Assembly: GCA_016839805.1 (NCBI GenBank)
Contig: JAEOTO010000032.1
Span: 52,232-116,231 of the forward strand
Direction of reading: 5' to 3'
Origin: Candidatus Hermodarchaeota archaeon
GTDB taxonomy: Archaea > Asgardarchaeota > Hermodarchaeia > Hermodarchaeales > Hermodarchaeaceae
Length of the DNA stretch: 64,000 nt
Shown here one piece after another: positions 7,855-17,276 of the stretch. The position numbers were made by a program, and so were the translations under genes. The notes under the pieces were generated by a model. It was not told the DNA's origin. It saw only the letters and a list, made by a program, of their open reading frames with translations, and did no database searches. Each line of letters begins with the position of its first letter. The stretch's first letter is position 1.

Positions 7855-10800
7855 AGCGAAGAATTCCGGGTCGGGGTGAATAGATTTCTCCTTCTTTGAC
7901 TAATTGATTTATGGCTTCTTGAACAAACGTCTCTGAGAGATTCGCGAGTTTTGCCCGTTCCATTAATTTCTCAATAGGCACGCCAGTAGGAGATTCTTTA
8001 GCGAGATCTCGAATCATCATCAAAATCGCTCGTAGTTTTTCACGCTGTGATCTGGGGCGGCCAATCATAATATTATCAACATCATATTCTCCAGTTTCAT
8101 GGTCGAAGCCAACCTGTTGGAGTGAAACTTGGACCAAACGAATCGCAGCCTGCGCATCCTCAACGATGACTTTTTCCCGTAACGCCATTTTCGCATGGGC
8201 CTCAGCCAACCGAATTAGCGATTCCAGTTGACGGGCTGTAATTGGTACAGGTGCATTTTCCCGTTCGCCAGATTTTCGCATCCCAAGATAGAACTCCTTC
8301 ACCACATTCAACGCCTCATCCGTTAGCTCAGGACTAATACTCCGACGCGCAAAGGCAATATACTTCCGAAGCAACTCACCCGGAATCGGCGGATCCTTCA
8401 CACCGCCTCTTTGCTTATGCAACGCAATAATATGCTCCGCCGTCCGCTCATCCCTCTCCGATTCCGGCAAATCAGTCAACGTAAAAATCAGATCAAACCG
8501 CGACAAAAGCGTCACCGGCAAATTCACATTCTCCGCAAACGACCGCTCCGGCACATACCGCCCAAGATTCGGATTCGCCGCCGCCAAAATCGCCGTCCGC
8601 GCATTCAACGTCGCCACAATCCCCGCCTTGGCTATACTCACGGTATGTTGTTCCATCGATTCATGTATAGCCGTTCGATCTTGAGGACGCATCTTATCAA
8701 ATTCATCAATACAGTTGTGCGTGATTAAGCCATCAGCAAGAAAGTTATGCGTTTTGGGGACGTAGAGATCGTAGACTGGTCCGATGTAAGGTATTTCTTC
8801 GATTGACATTATTGGATCTAGGAAATAGTCTCGTTTCAGAAGATTATTGATTATTTCATGTTGGGATAAGGAGAGTTGGTTTTCTAAACGTGTTTGGATT
8901 TTTTGTAATTGTCCTCTACTTGGCGAATAACGTTGATGTTTATAGCTGTATATAGTACTCCAGAGCCCCTTCTTTATCAACATTGATGTATTCAGTTTTG
9001 AGATCTGAGTAGCTAGCTGTGCAACAGTCTTACTGGGGATTTTGTCACTTAAACTAGACAGCGTTCGTTTTGGCGAGGGGAGGGGTTTCACTTTTACACT
9101 AAAGGGTTTAATTGCAGAAAGTAATGCTTCAACATCTGTCCTAGCAGTTATTTGGATATGGATAACCCCACGTCCCGGTTTAAGACGTCCATAGCAATCG
9201 AACCGTCTCAGGGCGAGAAGCAATGCTAGATTTTCACGCCGGTCATTAGAGCACTGAATATCAATATGAACCGTATTATATTCAGAACTATTGCGGGTAT
9301 CCCGTTTAATTTCGATACATCCATCAGAGTCTACAATTCCTGCAAGATATGCAGAAAGTGAGAGATCAGGCAACTTGTGAAGATTTGAAAGATGATCTTT
9401 TGTTAAGAAATTGAAGATGAGAGCAAGGAGGTTTGAATGAGCAGTTAATGTTAGAGAATTACTTAGAACTATACGATCTTCGATTTTGTTTTTGGTTACA
9501 CGTGGATAAATTCTTAGTGAACGATTTGAGAAAGTGGAATAAAATTCTTGTATGCGTTTGATTTGGGCTTGATTCACAATAGATTGACGAATAGGTAATA
9601 CTGATCGCCGATTATTAATTCGTTCCCAACTATCTCCGAACACAAACCCGAAGAAATAGGCCATTTCAGGTGTAATTGTTGAGACTTTTAGCCGATCACC
9701 CTTATGTTTCCGTCCGAAGGATAAATTACGTTTCTTCCAATCTTCAAGAAGACCAAGGTATGCCAATATTTCGCGTAATGAACTAACCTTCATTTGAGAA
9801 CGGCCAGATAAAACATCTCTTCGTAACCCAAAGAACCGGTTTATGCTCGCAAGAGATGGAAAGTCACACAAAAGTGCATCCCGTAATTCGGTTTTCTCAG
9901 ATTTGTTAAGGCACACAATCCAATCATCTGGAATTATATCGAATATTTGAACTGGATTCTTATGCCCTGGCAATTTGAGAGGTGCGATTAGAGAGTCACC
10001 CGTTTTAAAGTTCTGTGCCATCTTCCAGTCTAGTGAAGCTCCATCTAATAGCATATGATCGGGCGTTAATATTGTTTGAAATCCAGTTTCGGTCGTAATT
10101 TTTAGGAGTGCATCTGAACATTCTTTTTTGCGAATATAAGTCGACTTGCACTCAATTATGTCTAAACTTTTTGTAAGCGAAGGAACCTTGGCATCAATCT
10201 CCCCAATCATAACTTTTTTTCCATTCGATATGGCACTCTTGGGGGTAGTTGTTGTATAGGCTTCTTCTATTGTCATTAATTGATTATTAATCAAGATACG
10301 AGAACTGGGATGAAGGCACGCGGTTCCGCGATCGGCGAGTACGAGGGCACCGGCTTCGAGGGCGAAGCCTTCGGTATCTGGATCTCGTAACACTGCGGCG
10401 GTTAACCCGGCTGCAGTGGAACCTTTACCTGATGTGTATAATCCGCGTGGAGCAATTTGGGCTACATACTTGAGAAGTTGTGATTTTGCGGTTCCGGGGT
10501 CCCCTACGAGGAGGATGTTGGAGTCGCCGCGGATTTTGACGCCGTCGGCGAGGACTTTGCTGACGCCTCCGAATAGGAGGAGGCTGATTGCTTCTTTGAT
10601 GTCGGTGAGGCCGTAGATGGAGGGGGCGATGGAGTTGACGAGTTTGCGGTGTACTAGGGGGTCTTTGGAGAGTTTGAGGATTTCTTTTTCTTCTTTGGGA
10701 GTGATTTCGACGCGGTCGGCTTCGCGTTCGGAGACGGCGATGTAGTTGGTGGCGAGGAAGACGCTAAATGTGGGGGCTTTTCGGCGGGATCTTGCGGTGA

Positions 10801-11524
10801 CGTCTTGGGTGGAGCGTAAGATGCCGACGACGCGGCAGGGGTCGCCTGGTCGTGCGGTGTCGACGATGTCATCTTGGAGAATGCAGTCGAGGGCGCGTGG
10901 GAGGGCTCCAGGGGGGAGTTCTTCGGGTTTTTCTTGGAGTCGGATTTTTTGCCAATCAACAAACTTGGACCGTTCGGGTATGAGTTCAAATGGTCCTTTA
11001 CTTCGGCAGGTGTCGTTAGGACAGGTTGTGGGGGTGACAAATTGGTTGCCTTGTGGAATGGGACCTATGAGGTCTTGGCATTGGCGGCATTTGAAGAGGC
11101 CTTCGACGAGAAGGGGTTTAACGTCACTAACTCGAGTTACTAATGCATCAACCATAATGAGTTGGCTGATATTTTCTGCGCGAATGGTTCGTACGGAAAC
11201 GCGATCAGGAACTTCTTTGAAGCGTGCGTGAAGTTTTTGCGTAATTGTAGTTTCATAGTAATCTGGATCAACGATGCGGAGTATTCGTTTAATGGCAGCT
11301 GAAGCTGCGTCTATTGCCTGTTGAGGTTTTTCTTTTGTAGCAGCAGCTAAATCAGGATCAAAAGTTAGAAGATGGTTGAAATCAACTGAGATGGAAACGA
11401 GTTTTTCAAGACTTAGTCGTGATATGGCATCGTGGTAAGGAGTTTCGCCTTCTTCGGTTTTATAGGATTTGAAAAATTCTTCAAAGCGGGTGATGTAATC
11501 AATTTCTTCAGTCACCAATTTCAA
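7841..11524 (-). CDS. mcm: replicative helicase MCM, interrupted by an intein
   Basis: 1227 codons, of which 692 are MCM after removing the intein. The N-domain has a zinc site formed by C146-RQ-C149 and C168-x4-C173. The AAA domain has Walker A GDPGTAKS (341-348), Walker B CIDEFDKM directly after the intein, sensor AAANP and the arginine-finger SRFDLIF. A winged-helix domain ends the protein. MCM forms the hexamer that unwinds DNA at the fork with GINS and Cdc45/RecJ. It overlaps gins23 upstream (17 bases) and hel308 downstream (14 bases), so translation is probably coupled. TTG starts at 11524 and 11518 are both possible; GGAG spacing favours 11518. Codon choice in the exteins is unusual (see findings). 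Confidence 0.97.
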   Translation of the reverse strand: MKLVTEEIDYITRFEEFFKSYKTEEGETPYHDAISRLSLEKLVSISVDFNHLLTFDPDLAAATKEKPQQAIDAASAAIKRILRIVDPDYYETTITQKLHARFKEVPDRVSVRTIRAENISQLIMVDALVTRVSDVKPLLVEGLFKCRQCQDLIGPIPQGNQFVTPTTCPNDTCRSKGPFELIPERSKFVDWQKIRLQEKPEELPPGALPRALDCILQDDIVDTARPGDPCRVVGILRSTQDVTARSRRKAPTFSVFLATNYIAVSEREADRVEITPKEEKEILKLSKDPLVHRKLVNSIAPSIYGLTDIKEAISLLLFGGVSKVLADGVKIRGDSNILLVGDPGTAKSQLLKYVAQIAPRGLYTSGKGSTAAGLTAAVLRDPDTEGFALEAGALVLADRGTACLHPSSRILINNQLMTIEEAYTTTTPKSAISNGKKVMIGEIDAKVPSLTKSLDIIECKSTYIRKKECSDALLKITTETGFQTILTPDHMLLDGASLDWKMAQNFKTGDSLIAPLKLPGHKNPVQIFDIIPDDWIVCLNKSEKTELRDALLCDFPSLASINRFFGLRRDVLSGRSQMKVSSLREILAYLGLLEDWKKRNLSFGRKHKGDRLKVSTITPEMAYFFGFVFGDSWERINNRRSVLPIRQSIVNQAQIKRIQEFYSTFSNRSLRIYPRVTKNKIEDRIVLSNSLTLTAHSNLLALIFNFLTKDHLSNLHKLPDLSLSAYLAGIVDSDGCIEIKRDTRNSSEYNTVHIDIQCSNDRRENLALLLALRRFDCYGRLKPGRGVIHIQITARTDVEALLSAIKPFSVKVKPLPSPKRTLSSLSDKIPSKTVAQLATQISKLNTSMLIKKGLWSTIYSYKHQRYSPSRGQLQKIQTRLENQLSLSQHEIINNLLKRDYFLDPIMSIEEIPYIGPVYDLYVPKTHNFLADGLITHNCIDEFDKMRPQDRTAIHESMEQHTVSIAKAGIVATLNARTAILAAANPNLGRYVPERSFAENVNLPVTLLSRFDLIFTLTDLPESERDERTAEHIIALHKQRGGVKDPPIPGELLRKYIAFARRSISPELTDEALNVVKEFYLGMRKSGERENAPVPITARQLESLIRLAEAHAKMALREKVIVEDAQAAIRLVQVSLQQVGFDHETGEYDVDNIMIGRPRSQREKLRAILMMIRDLAKESPTGVPIEKLMERAKLANLSETFVQEAINQLVKEGEIYSPRPGILRFAGS
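8714..10318 (-). mobile_element. intein in MCM at the Walker B site, LAGLIDADG type
   Basis: The intein spans precursor residues 403-937 (535 residues). It is inserted between LADRGTA and CIDEFDKM, i.e. at the ATPase Walker B motif. It begins with Cys, has block B TPDH (intein residues about 85-88), and ends LITHN with Cys at +1. Endonuclease motifs are FFGFVFGDS (about 222-230) and LAGIVDSDG (about 325-333), with acidic residues kept, so the endonuclease may be active. Its base composition is A+T-rich like the rest of the window, unlike parts of the flanking exteins. Confidence 0.95.
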
Positions 11525-12101
11525 TCTCCAAAACTTGTGTTTGCCAATTTCGTAGAAGAGTAACTAATCGGTCAAAAAGCCAACGTTCTTCGCCGGTCAT
11601 TTTCTTTTTGATATTGCGTAAGCGTTCTTCGCGTAGAGATAATTTCATTAGTTTCAATAGTCTATTTGAGATTAAGTCACGCATTAACTGTTCTATTTTA
11701 CTTTGGGCAGCTAATCGGATATCATTTGGTTGGTCTCTATTCTGTAGGGCTAGTTGCTCTATACGTTTTCGAACTAGGTAATAAAAATCAGAGGGAAGCG
11801 ATTGAAGAACCGGCTCTCCGGCTTCTTGCCACAAAGATTTCTGGAGATCAGGAACATTAATTCCTGTGTCCTTTAGGTGAGCAGAGTTAGTGGAAATAAG
11901 TATATTAGCAATCCAACGAGGGACTGTTAATTCCCTGCCCTTTTCAACAGGACCGTAAGTAGAGTCTTGGATTTCGAATGCTTCGAGGGATTTGTTAGCG
12001 ATTACCGTAACTGGAACGTTTTCGAAGTGAAAACTAAGAGTGCTGTTCATGTTTTGATCAGACATTTTTATTCCAATGCTTCCTGGATTTAATTTAATCA
12101 A
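11508..12101 (-). CDS. gins23: GINS complex subunit, Gins23 type
   Basis: 197 residues. The small beta domain comes first (FHFENVPVTVIANK ... GPVEKGRELTVPRWIANIL) and the helical domain second (LPSDFYYLVRKRIEQL and following). This B-then-A order, and the phrase resembling VPLWLA in human Psf2, mark the Gins23 (Psf2/Psf3) rather than the Gins51 branch. GINS links MCM to the replisome. The TTG start at 12101 is supported by GGAG six bases upstream, inside the last codons of orc1 (8-base overlap). The 3' end overlaps mcm. The order orc1-gins23-mcm on one strand fits a replication operon. Confidence 0.82.
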   Translation of the reverse strand: MIKLNPGSIGIKMSDQNMNSTLSFHFENVPVTVIANKSLEAFEIQDSTYGPVEKGRELTVPRWIANILISTNSAHLKDTGINVPDLQKSLWQEAGEPVLQSLPSDFYYLVRKRIEQLALQNRDQPNDIRLAAQSKIEQLMRDLISNRLLKLMKLSLREERLRNIKKKMTGEERWLFDRLVTLLRNWQTQVLEIEIGD

Positions 12102-13299
12102 TATTATCTCCTACGGATTTCCGACGTTGGAGAATTTCATTTACTCGTTCATCAAAAACTTCAACGGGAATATCCATAAGAGTCAAACGCGCCCGCCGAC
12201 CGCGACGTCCTTCACCAATACCTTCTACGACCTTTCCAATTATCCCTAGTGTTACAAGGGCATCAATGGTTTTTCTGAAAGTGGGTAAGGCTTGTTTTGT
12301 AACTCCAATTTCTTCACAGAATAACTGATAGTTGGAATAGACCTTAGCGATAGTCGTTGAGCTTGCTTTATCAACTTTAAGCGTTCGTGCAATTGCAGCT
12401 AGTACTAGTATCTCTTGGTCGCGGAGGCCGTAGAGAACATCCGAGCGAAGTTCTGAGTACACTTCCTGTTTTGCTCTTCGAATTAAGTCTGGCGTAATAG
12501 GACGAACATTGAATCGATCAGCAGCTTTTCCGGCCCAGTATAACATTTCTATTCCATGACGAGCATTTTGTGTCGATGCTGCAATATTTGCCACCATACT
12601 AAGAATATCATTAGTTATCACGTCTTTATGGAAAGCGAGGGTAGACCGGAATTTGAAGATCTTATACAGTTCCTCTTGAGTATAGGAGGGCATGTCAATT
12701 CTATCGTGGAGCCGTCCTGAAAGGGGAAAACTGAGGGTGTTTTGCCAATCTACTACTCGACAAGCAATGAGTGTAGAGATATATGCTTGACCATGTTTAG
12801 CAACTTCACTGGCATGAATGAGGCTAAGTAAGTCTTGTCCAAGCAGATAGGCTTCATCGAGGCAGAGCACCAATCGAATGTTTTCGCGTGAAAGTCGACG
12901 ATTAATCATCGTAGTGATTTCTTCGTCTGAAAATCCACGACTTGTAACTTTGAACCGTTCTGTCAGTAAATCACGCAGAATTGCGCTTTTTGTTCGAAAC
13001 ATAAAGCAGTCGTAGTATTCAAACTTGACTTTGATGTCACGTTTAGCAGCGGCTTTTTCCAGGCCACGTCCAAAATACCGGATGGAAACGGTTTTTCCTG
13101 TCCCTGGTTTTCCTACAACAGCTACATTAACAGCGTAAGCTGCATCCTTATTTAGTAATGGTTTGAAATCGTGACTTAGACGAACAAGTTGGTCTTCACG
13201 ATTAGGCAGCTCAGGAGGGATAAAAGCGGGATGAAGGGTTTCTTCATTTTTGAAGACTGACGCGCCTAATAATGCCTTTTCAATGATATTCTCGCCCAC
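12094..13299 (-). CDS. cdc6: origin-binding initiator Orc1/Cdc6
   Basis: 401 residues: AAA+ domain with Walker A GKPGTGKT (63-70) and Walker B LVLCLDEA (143-150), sensor-2 region AGKAADRFN, and a C-terminal winged helix (about 310-390, including ITKQ-like region IGVTKQALPTFRKTIDAL). Archaeal Orc1/Cdc6 binds origin repeats and helps load MCM. The N-terminus starts directly with the EETLHPAFIPPELPNRE segment that precedes Cdc6 AAA domains. It is first in the run orc1-gins23-mcm-hel308. The 128 bases upstream were checked for origin-like repeats and none were recognised. Confidence 0.95.
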   Translation of the reverse strand: MGENIIEKALLGASVFKNEETLHPAFIPPELPNREDQLVRLSHDFKPLLNKDAAYAVNVAVVGKPGTGKTVSIRYFGRGLEKAAAKRDIKVKFEYYDCFMFRTKSAILRDLLTERFKVTSRGFSDEEITTMINRRLSRENIRLVLCLDEAYLLGQDLLSLIHASEVAKHGQAYISTLIACRVVDWQNTLSFPLSGRLHDRIDMPSYTQEELYKIFKFRSTLAFHKDVITNDILSMVANIAASTQNARHGIEMLYWAGKAADRFNVRPITPDLIRRAKQEVYSELRSDVLYGLRDQEILVLAAIARTLKVDKASSTTIAKVYSNYQLFCEEIGVTKQALPTFRKTIDALVTLGIIGKVVEGIGEGRRGRRARLTLMDIPVEVFDERVNEILQRRKSVGDNID

Positions 13300-13427
13300 G
13301 TGCGCACCCTCGGATAAGTATATGTAAGAAGGCTAGCCGCTTCACTGCACGAACAGAAGTTGCTGCCCATAAAAGGATTTTCCACACTACGATAAAAGTA
13401 ACTAGCACTCAGCGAATATACGGCTTG

Positions 13428-13658
13428 CTACTTCTTTCGTTTGTCCTTCTCTTTCTTGCCAAGCCACCAGTCAAGATAATCACGGCGTCGCTGGGATTTT
13501 GCGCGTTCTTCATCCTCACGACGAAAGGTAGATCGCTGCTCGTCCCATAAACGATCGAGCTCTGCACGCGAGACTGCCAGGCCACACCGTTTACACACTT
13601 GACGATTGGTTTTATAATCGAATTTCATTGTCCCTGCGCATTCAGGGCAGCGTGCCAC
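13428..13658 (-). CDS. small zinc-ribbon protein
   Basis: 76 residues. CPEC at residues 4-7 and CKRC at about 22-25 form a two-knuckle zinc ribbon of the TFIIB/archaeal rubredoxin-like type. The rest is a highly charged helical tail (ELDRLWDEQRSTFRREDEER ... LGKKEKDKRKK). The CPEC-x-G-x-MKFD...VCKRCGL layout is seen in small archaeal transcription- or translation-linked proteins, but no specific function can be assigned. It lies between orc1/cdc6 and glmS on the same strand, about 60 bases from glmS. Confidence 0.8.
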   Translation of the reverse strand: MARCPECAGTMKFDYKTNRQVCKRCGLAVSRAELDRLWDEQRSTFRREDEERAKSQRRRDYLDWWLGKKEKDKRKK

Positions 13659-13719
13659 ATTTTTTCACCTATTGTGTATCCTGATGGGACTAACTAACCG
13701 AGTGCTTTAACTCTTTGTG

Positions 13720-15552
13720 TTAAAGTACTGTGACAGCTTTGGCGAGATTCCTTGGTTGATCAGGATTATGACCCCGAAGGATTGCAGCATAGTATGCCAA
13801 TAGTTGAAGGGGAACTACATAACAGATTGGAGAAAACAGAATAGAAGGGAGAGGAGGTAAAGAAATAGCGTGATCACTTAAGTTAATGAGTGTTGTGTCT
13901 TGAGCAGAGCAAATAGAGATGATTTGAGCACCGCGTGCTTTCATTTCCATGACATTTCCTTCTAAATGCCGACGGGTTTTGTCATTGGGGGCTACAAAAA
14001 CTATTGGGAATCCTGGTTCCACCAGCGCGATGGGTCCATGTTTTGATTCCCCTGCGGGATAACCTTCTGCATGGACGTAAGCAATCTCTTTAATTTTCAA
14101 GGCGCCCTCCAAGGCAGTGGCAGTACTTATTCCCCGACCAAGAAAGAAGAAATTTGATCTCGTTATGTATTCCTGACTGGCGTCTTTAATTGCATTCTCT
14201 TGATTTCGAATGATTATTTCTATGAGTTCCGGGAACTGGTTCAGAGCGGCAAGCAACTCATTTTTTTCTTTGATTGTTTGAGCACCTGTGAGCACGCCTA
14301 AATATGTTGAAAGAGAAGCGAGAGTAGCTAATTGTGTTGCAAAGGTTTTCGTAGCTGCAACACCAATTTCGGGTCCCGCCTGTGTATACACAACATGATC
14401 CGCCATTCTTGTGATTGAGCTGCCTACCGTGTTGGTTATGGCCAACACGGTACTTCCCTGTTTCTTGAGGTGTTTAACGGCGTGTAGTGTATCAACGGTT
14501 TCACCTGATTGGGTAACTGCTAACACCGCAGTATCTTCTCCAAGACTGGACGCCACCGTATCTGTTCCTTCTGAAGCAATAACGTCATGCACAAGGAAAT
14601 TTGATATTTGTGAAAACATGTATTTGGCTGCTAATGTGGCATGATAGGATGTTCCCGCAGCGACTGTTATTACTTTCTTATGGTTATGAAGAACATCAGC
14701 AAAATTTTCAAAATCTGATTTCTTCATTCTGAGTGTGTCACGTATTGCCGTGGGTTGTTCATGGATTTCTTTTAACATGAAGTGTGGATAGCCACCTTTT
14801 TGAGCCATATCGATAGTCCATTGAACTTCAGTTGGTATCCGTAATGGAAGGCGGGTTGGGGACCCATTTTCATCAAGTCGTGTAAGAAGTGCACCGTTAG
14901 CGGTTAGGTGGACTAATTCATTGTCCTCTAATACAATGGTTTTCCGGGTCATTGGTAAGAAAGCGGGAACGTCGGAGGCACAATAAATTCCTCGTTGACC
15001 AAGACCAATTACTAAGGGACTTTCTTTCCGTGCACATACCAATTCATTGCCCTTGGCTTCTAGTACGACTATTGCATAGCTTCCTTCTAATTTTGGAAGT
15101 ACTCGTGCTACTGCATTTTCAAGGCGTGAAGTATGATTAAGGGCATCTTCGATGAGATGGGGTATTACTTCTGTGTCTGTCTGAGAGCGAAATTGGTGAC
15201 CCCCCTCAAGGAGTATTTGGCGGAGTTCTTGGTAATTTTCAATGATGCCATTGTGCACCACCGCAATTCGATCATAACAATCAGTATGAGGATGAGCATT
15301 GAGTTTTGATGGAGGTCCATGTGTTGCCCAGCGTGTGTGGCCGATTCCTATACTCCCAGGGAGGGTATCGAAATTTATTTGTTGGTGGATTTCATCAATC
15401 TTACCTTTGTCCTTCTTTATGAAAATGACTCCATTGGCTGCTGTGGCAATACCACTGGAATCATAACCGCGATATTCTAATCGTTTCAAGGATTTTCGTA
15501 ATAATGGCGCAACGTTTCCTTTCATGTGAATAGCGCCAATAATTCCACACAC
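13720..15552 (-). CDS. glmS: glutamine--fructose-6-phosphate aminotransferase (isomerizing)
   Basis: 610 residues, full length. The protein starts MCGIIGA, so Cys2 becomes the N-terminal nucleophile of the glutaminase domain (about 1-220, with GHTRWATHG and THPH-like NAHPHTD). Two SIS sugar-isomerase domains follow (about 290-420 and 460-590; motifs GTSYHA, TQSGETVDT, ESKHGPIAL), and the C-terminus AKAVTVL matches the family. It makes glucosamine-6-phosphate from fructose-6-phosphate and glutamine, the entry to amino sugars for glycans and lipid or protein glycosylation. It lies upstream of the zinc-ribbon gene and downstream of elp3 on the same strand. Confidence 0.97.
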   Translation of the reverse strand: MCGIIGAIHMKGNVAPLLRKSLKRLEYRGYDSSGIATAANGVIFIKKDKGKIDEIHQQINFDTLPGSIGIGHTRWATHGPPSKLNAHPHTDCYDRIAVVHNGIIENYQELRQILLEGGHQFRSQTDTEVIPHLIEDALNHTSRLENAVARVLPKLEGSYAIVVLEAKGNELVCARKESPLVIGLGQRGIYCASDVPAFLPMTRKTIVLEDNELVHLTANGALLTRLDENGSPTRLPLRIPTEVQWTIDMAQKGGYPHFMLKEIHEQPTAIRDTLRMKKSDFENFADVLHNHKKVITVAAGTSYHATLAAKYMFSQISNFLVHDVIASEGTDTVASSLGEDTAVLAVTQSGETVDTLHAVKHLKKQGSTVLAITNTVGSSITRMADHVVYTQAGPEIGVAATKTFATQLATLASLSTYLGVLTGAQTIKEKNELLAALNQFPELIEIIIRNQENAIKDASQEYITRSNFFFLGRGISTATALEGALKIKEIAYVHAEGYPAGESKHGPIALVEPGFPIVFVAPNDKTRRHLEGNVMEMKARGAQIISICSAQDTTLINLSDHAISLPPLPSILFSPICYVVPLQLLAYYAAILRGHNPDQPRNLAKAVTVL

Positions 15553-15611
15553 GTTAGTTCGCCTCTATGAACCAATTCGCAATGATTGAAGAAGTTTCCC
15601 ATTAGGGTCGC

Positions 15612-17207
15612 TCATAGAAGTTTTGTCATATAAGGACCATCGTAATTGTATCCATGACGTGTGTAATATTGCCTGGCTCCAATACCACTCGTGCACACAA
15701 TCCGATCACGCCCCGCGTTTCGGGTATATTCCTCTGCAGCCTCGAGGAGCAGTGTCCCAATGCCACGATGTTGCCAAGCATTATCTTGTATTGTCCCCAG
15801 ATCAACTGATAATCCATACACATGAAGCTCGCGGATTATTGCAGTGTTAAAGGATTTAATTTCCGCACGGTGGGCTGTGTCACTTGGTATTCGAAGGCGA
15901 AGATACCCCACTAATGCGTCTGAATCGGGGTTTTCATATGCAAGGAAGAATTCCGTCCCATTAGAAGCAGGATATTGATCAACCAGAAAGTCTAATGATT
16001 TGATATCGGGAACCTCGGGTGTTGGATAACCACGAGATCTTTGTTTATATCCCACCTCTCGAAAACGAATTGTTTGTAGTTGATTACCCTTTTCTTCGGC
16101 ACGTTGGAAGACCAACTGTGTCAGGTTACCTAGATTTGGTCCTGCAACTATTAGCCGTTTAGGGATGTCACGTTGCATCCGTTGAATTCGAACCCACCGA
16201 GGAAGGGAAGGTAGTATCTCAGCAAGAAGATCGATAATCTCCTCATTAGTGTAGGGAGTGTACTCTCCTCTTCGCCAGATATCAAATAGAGTACTTCCCC
16301 GAACTACTAGGCATGGATATATTTTCAACAAGTCAGGTTGAAACTCTTCACGTTTGAACAACTCACGGAAGACCTGCTGATCTTGTGAGGGGGTACTGCC
16401 TGGTAATCCTGGCATTATATGGTAGCAAACCTTAAGACCAGCATCTTTGGCATTCCGTGTTGCCTTGATGACGTCGGAAACAGTGTGGCCACGACAAATT
16501 TCTGTGTAGATTTCATCATAGATAGTTTGAACGCCTAATTCGACTCTAGTTGTTCCAAGATCTAACATTTTGTCAACATGGTCAGGTGTACAATAATCGG
16601 GTCGAGTTTCAATTGTTATACCGACGGGACGAATGGCACTTCTTTCTGCCGATTTTATAGCCTCAGCCAGATTTTTCGCATTCATTCCATTCATGGCATC
16701 TAAACAGCGTTTAATGAAATTCTGTTGATATTTGTTAGATGCTGCCAGAAACGTACCACCCATTATGATAAGCTCAACTTTTTCTATACTATGTCCCATT
16801 GCTTGGAGCTGGTCCAACCGGCTCTCTACTTGAAGATACGGATCATATTGGTTTTGTCTTGCGCGAAGAGTCGCAGGTTCCTCTCCAACATAAGCTTTAG
16901 GAGCCGTGGGGATGTTAGTGGGACAGTAAATGCATTGACCTGGACATTCCATTGGCTCAGCCATTACAGCAACAACTGCCACACCTGATAAGGTGCGAGT
17001 TGGTTTCTTTCGTAAAATAGTACTGACTTTTTCTTTCTCGTCTTTGGTTGCGTAACTAAGAATTTCTACATCAGACGGGAACCGGGAGAGTTTATACTGA
17101 CGACACAATTTTCGTTTCAGACGCTGAAGATCGTTCTTATTACTCACTTTCCCCTCTAATGCAGCTTGAAGAATTGCTTCTGCAACACGTTCCAACTCAG
17201 CGTCCAC
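15612..17207 (-). CDS. elp3: tRNA uridine(34) acetyltransferase Elp3
   Basis: 531 residues. Radical SAM cysteines C88, C92 and C95 lie in ECPGQCIYCPT. The KIYPCLVVRGSTL and LPSLPRWVRIQRMQRDIP segments are typical of Elp3. A GNAT acetyltransferase domain fills about residues 390-531 (RELHVYGL ... HRGIGTLLLEAAEEYTR). Archaeal Elp3 works without the other Elongator subunits and starts the cm5U34 modification of tRNA wobble uridines using acetyl-CoA and SAM. This would suit tRNAs such as the UAU-anticodon tRNA-Ile in this window, but the link is inference. It is about 60 bases upstream of glmS on the same strand. Confidence 0.96.
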   Translation of the reverse strand: MDAELERVAEAILQAALEGKVSNKNDLQRLKRKLCRQYKLSRFPSDVEILSYATKDEKEKVSTILRKKPTRTLSGVAVVAVMAEPMECPGQCIYCPTNIPTAPKAYVGEEPATLRARQNQYDPYLQVESRLDQLQAMGHSIEKVELIIMGGTFLAASNKYQQNFIKRCLDAMNGMNAKNLAEAIKSAERSAIRPVGITIETRPDYCTPDHVDKMLDLGTTRVELGVQTIYDEIYTEICRGHTVSDVIKATRNAKDAGLKVCYHIMPGLPGSTPSQDQQVFRELFKREEFQPDLLKIYPCLVVRGSTLFDIWRRGEYTPYTNEEIIDLLAEILPSLPRWVRIQRMQRDIPKRLIVAGPNLGNLTQLVFQRAEEKGNQLQTIRFREVGYKQRSRGYPTPEVPDIKSLDFLVDQYPASNGTEFFLAYENPDSDALVGYLRLRIPSDTAHRAEIKSFNTAIIRELHVYGLSVDLGTIQDNAWQHRGIGTLLLEAAEEYTRNAGRDRIVCTSGIGARQYYTRHGYNYDGPYMTKLL

Positions 17208-17276
17208 CTACTAATTGCACCTAAATAATCGTTAACCCTAGAAGAGATCCCTAATCTCAACTAAGGAAAACCAATC

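Noticed and set aside
8411..8728. Open frame opposite the mcm C-terminal extein
   Set aside because: Arg-rich shadow of mcm codons with no recognisable domain.
10654..11231. Long open frames on both strands inside the mcm N-terminal region
   Set aside because: They are shadows created by the C-ending codon choice of mcm; translations are low-complexity and without motifs.
13300..13427. Replication origin next to orc1/cdc6
   Set aside because: The short gap has no repeated origin boxes or strongly A+T-rich unwinding element that I can see. An origin may lie elsewhere.
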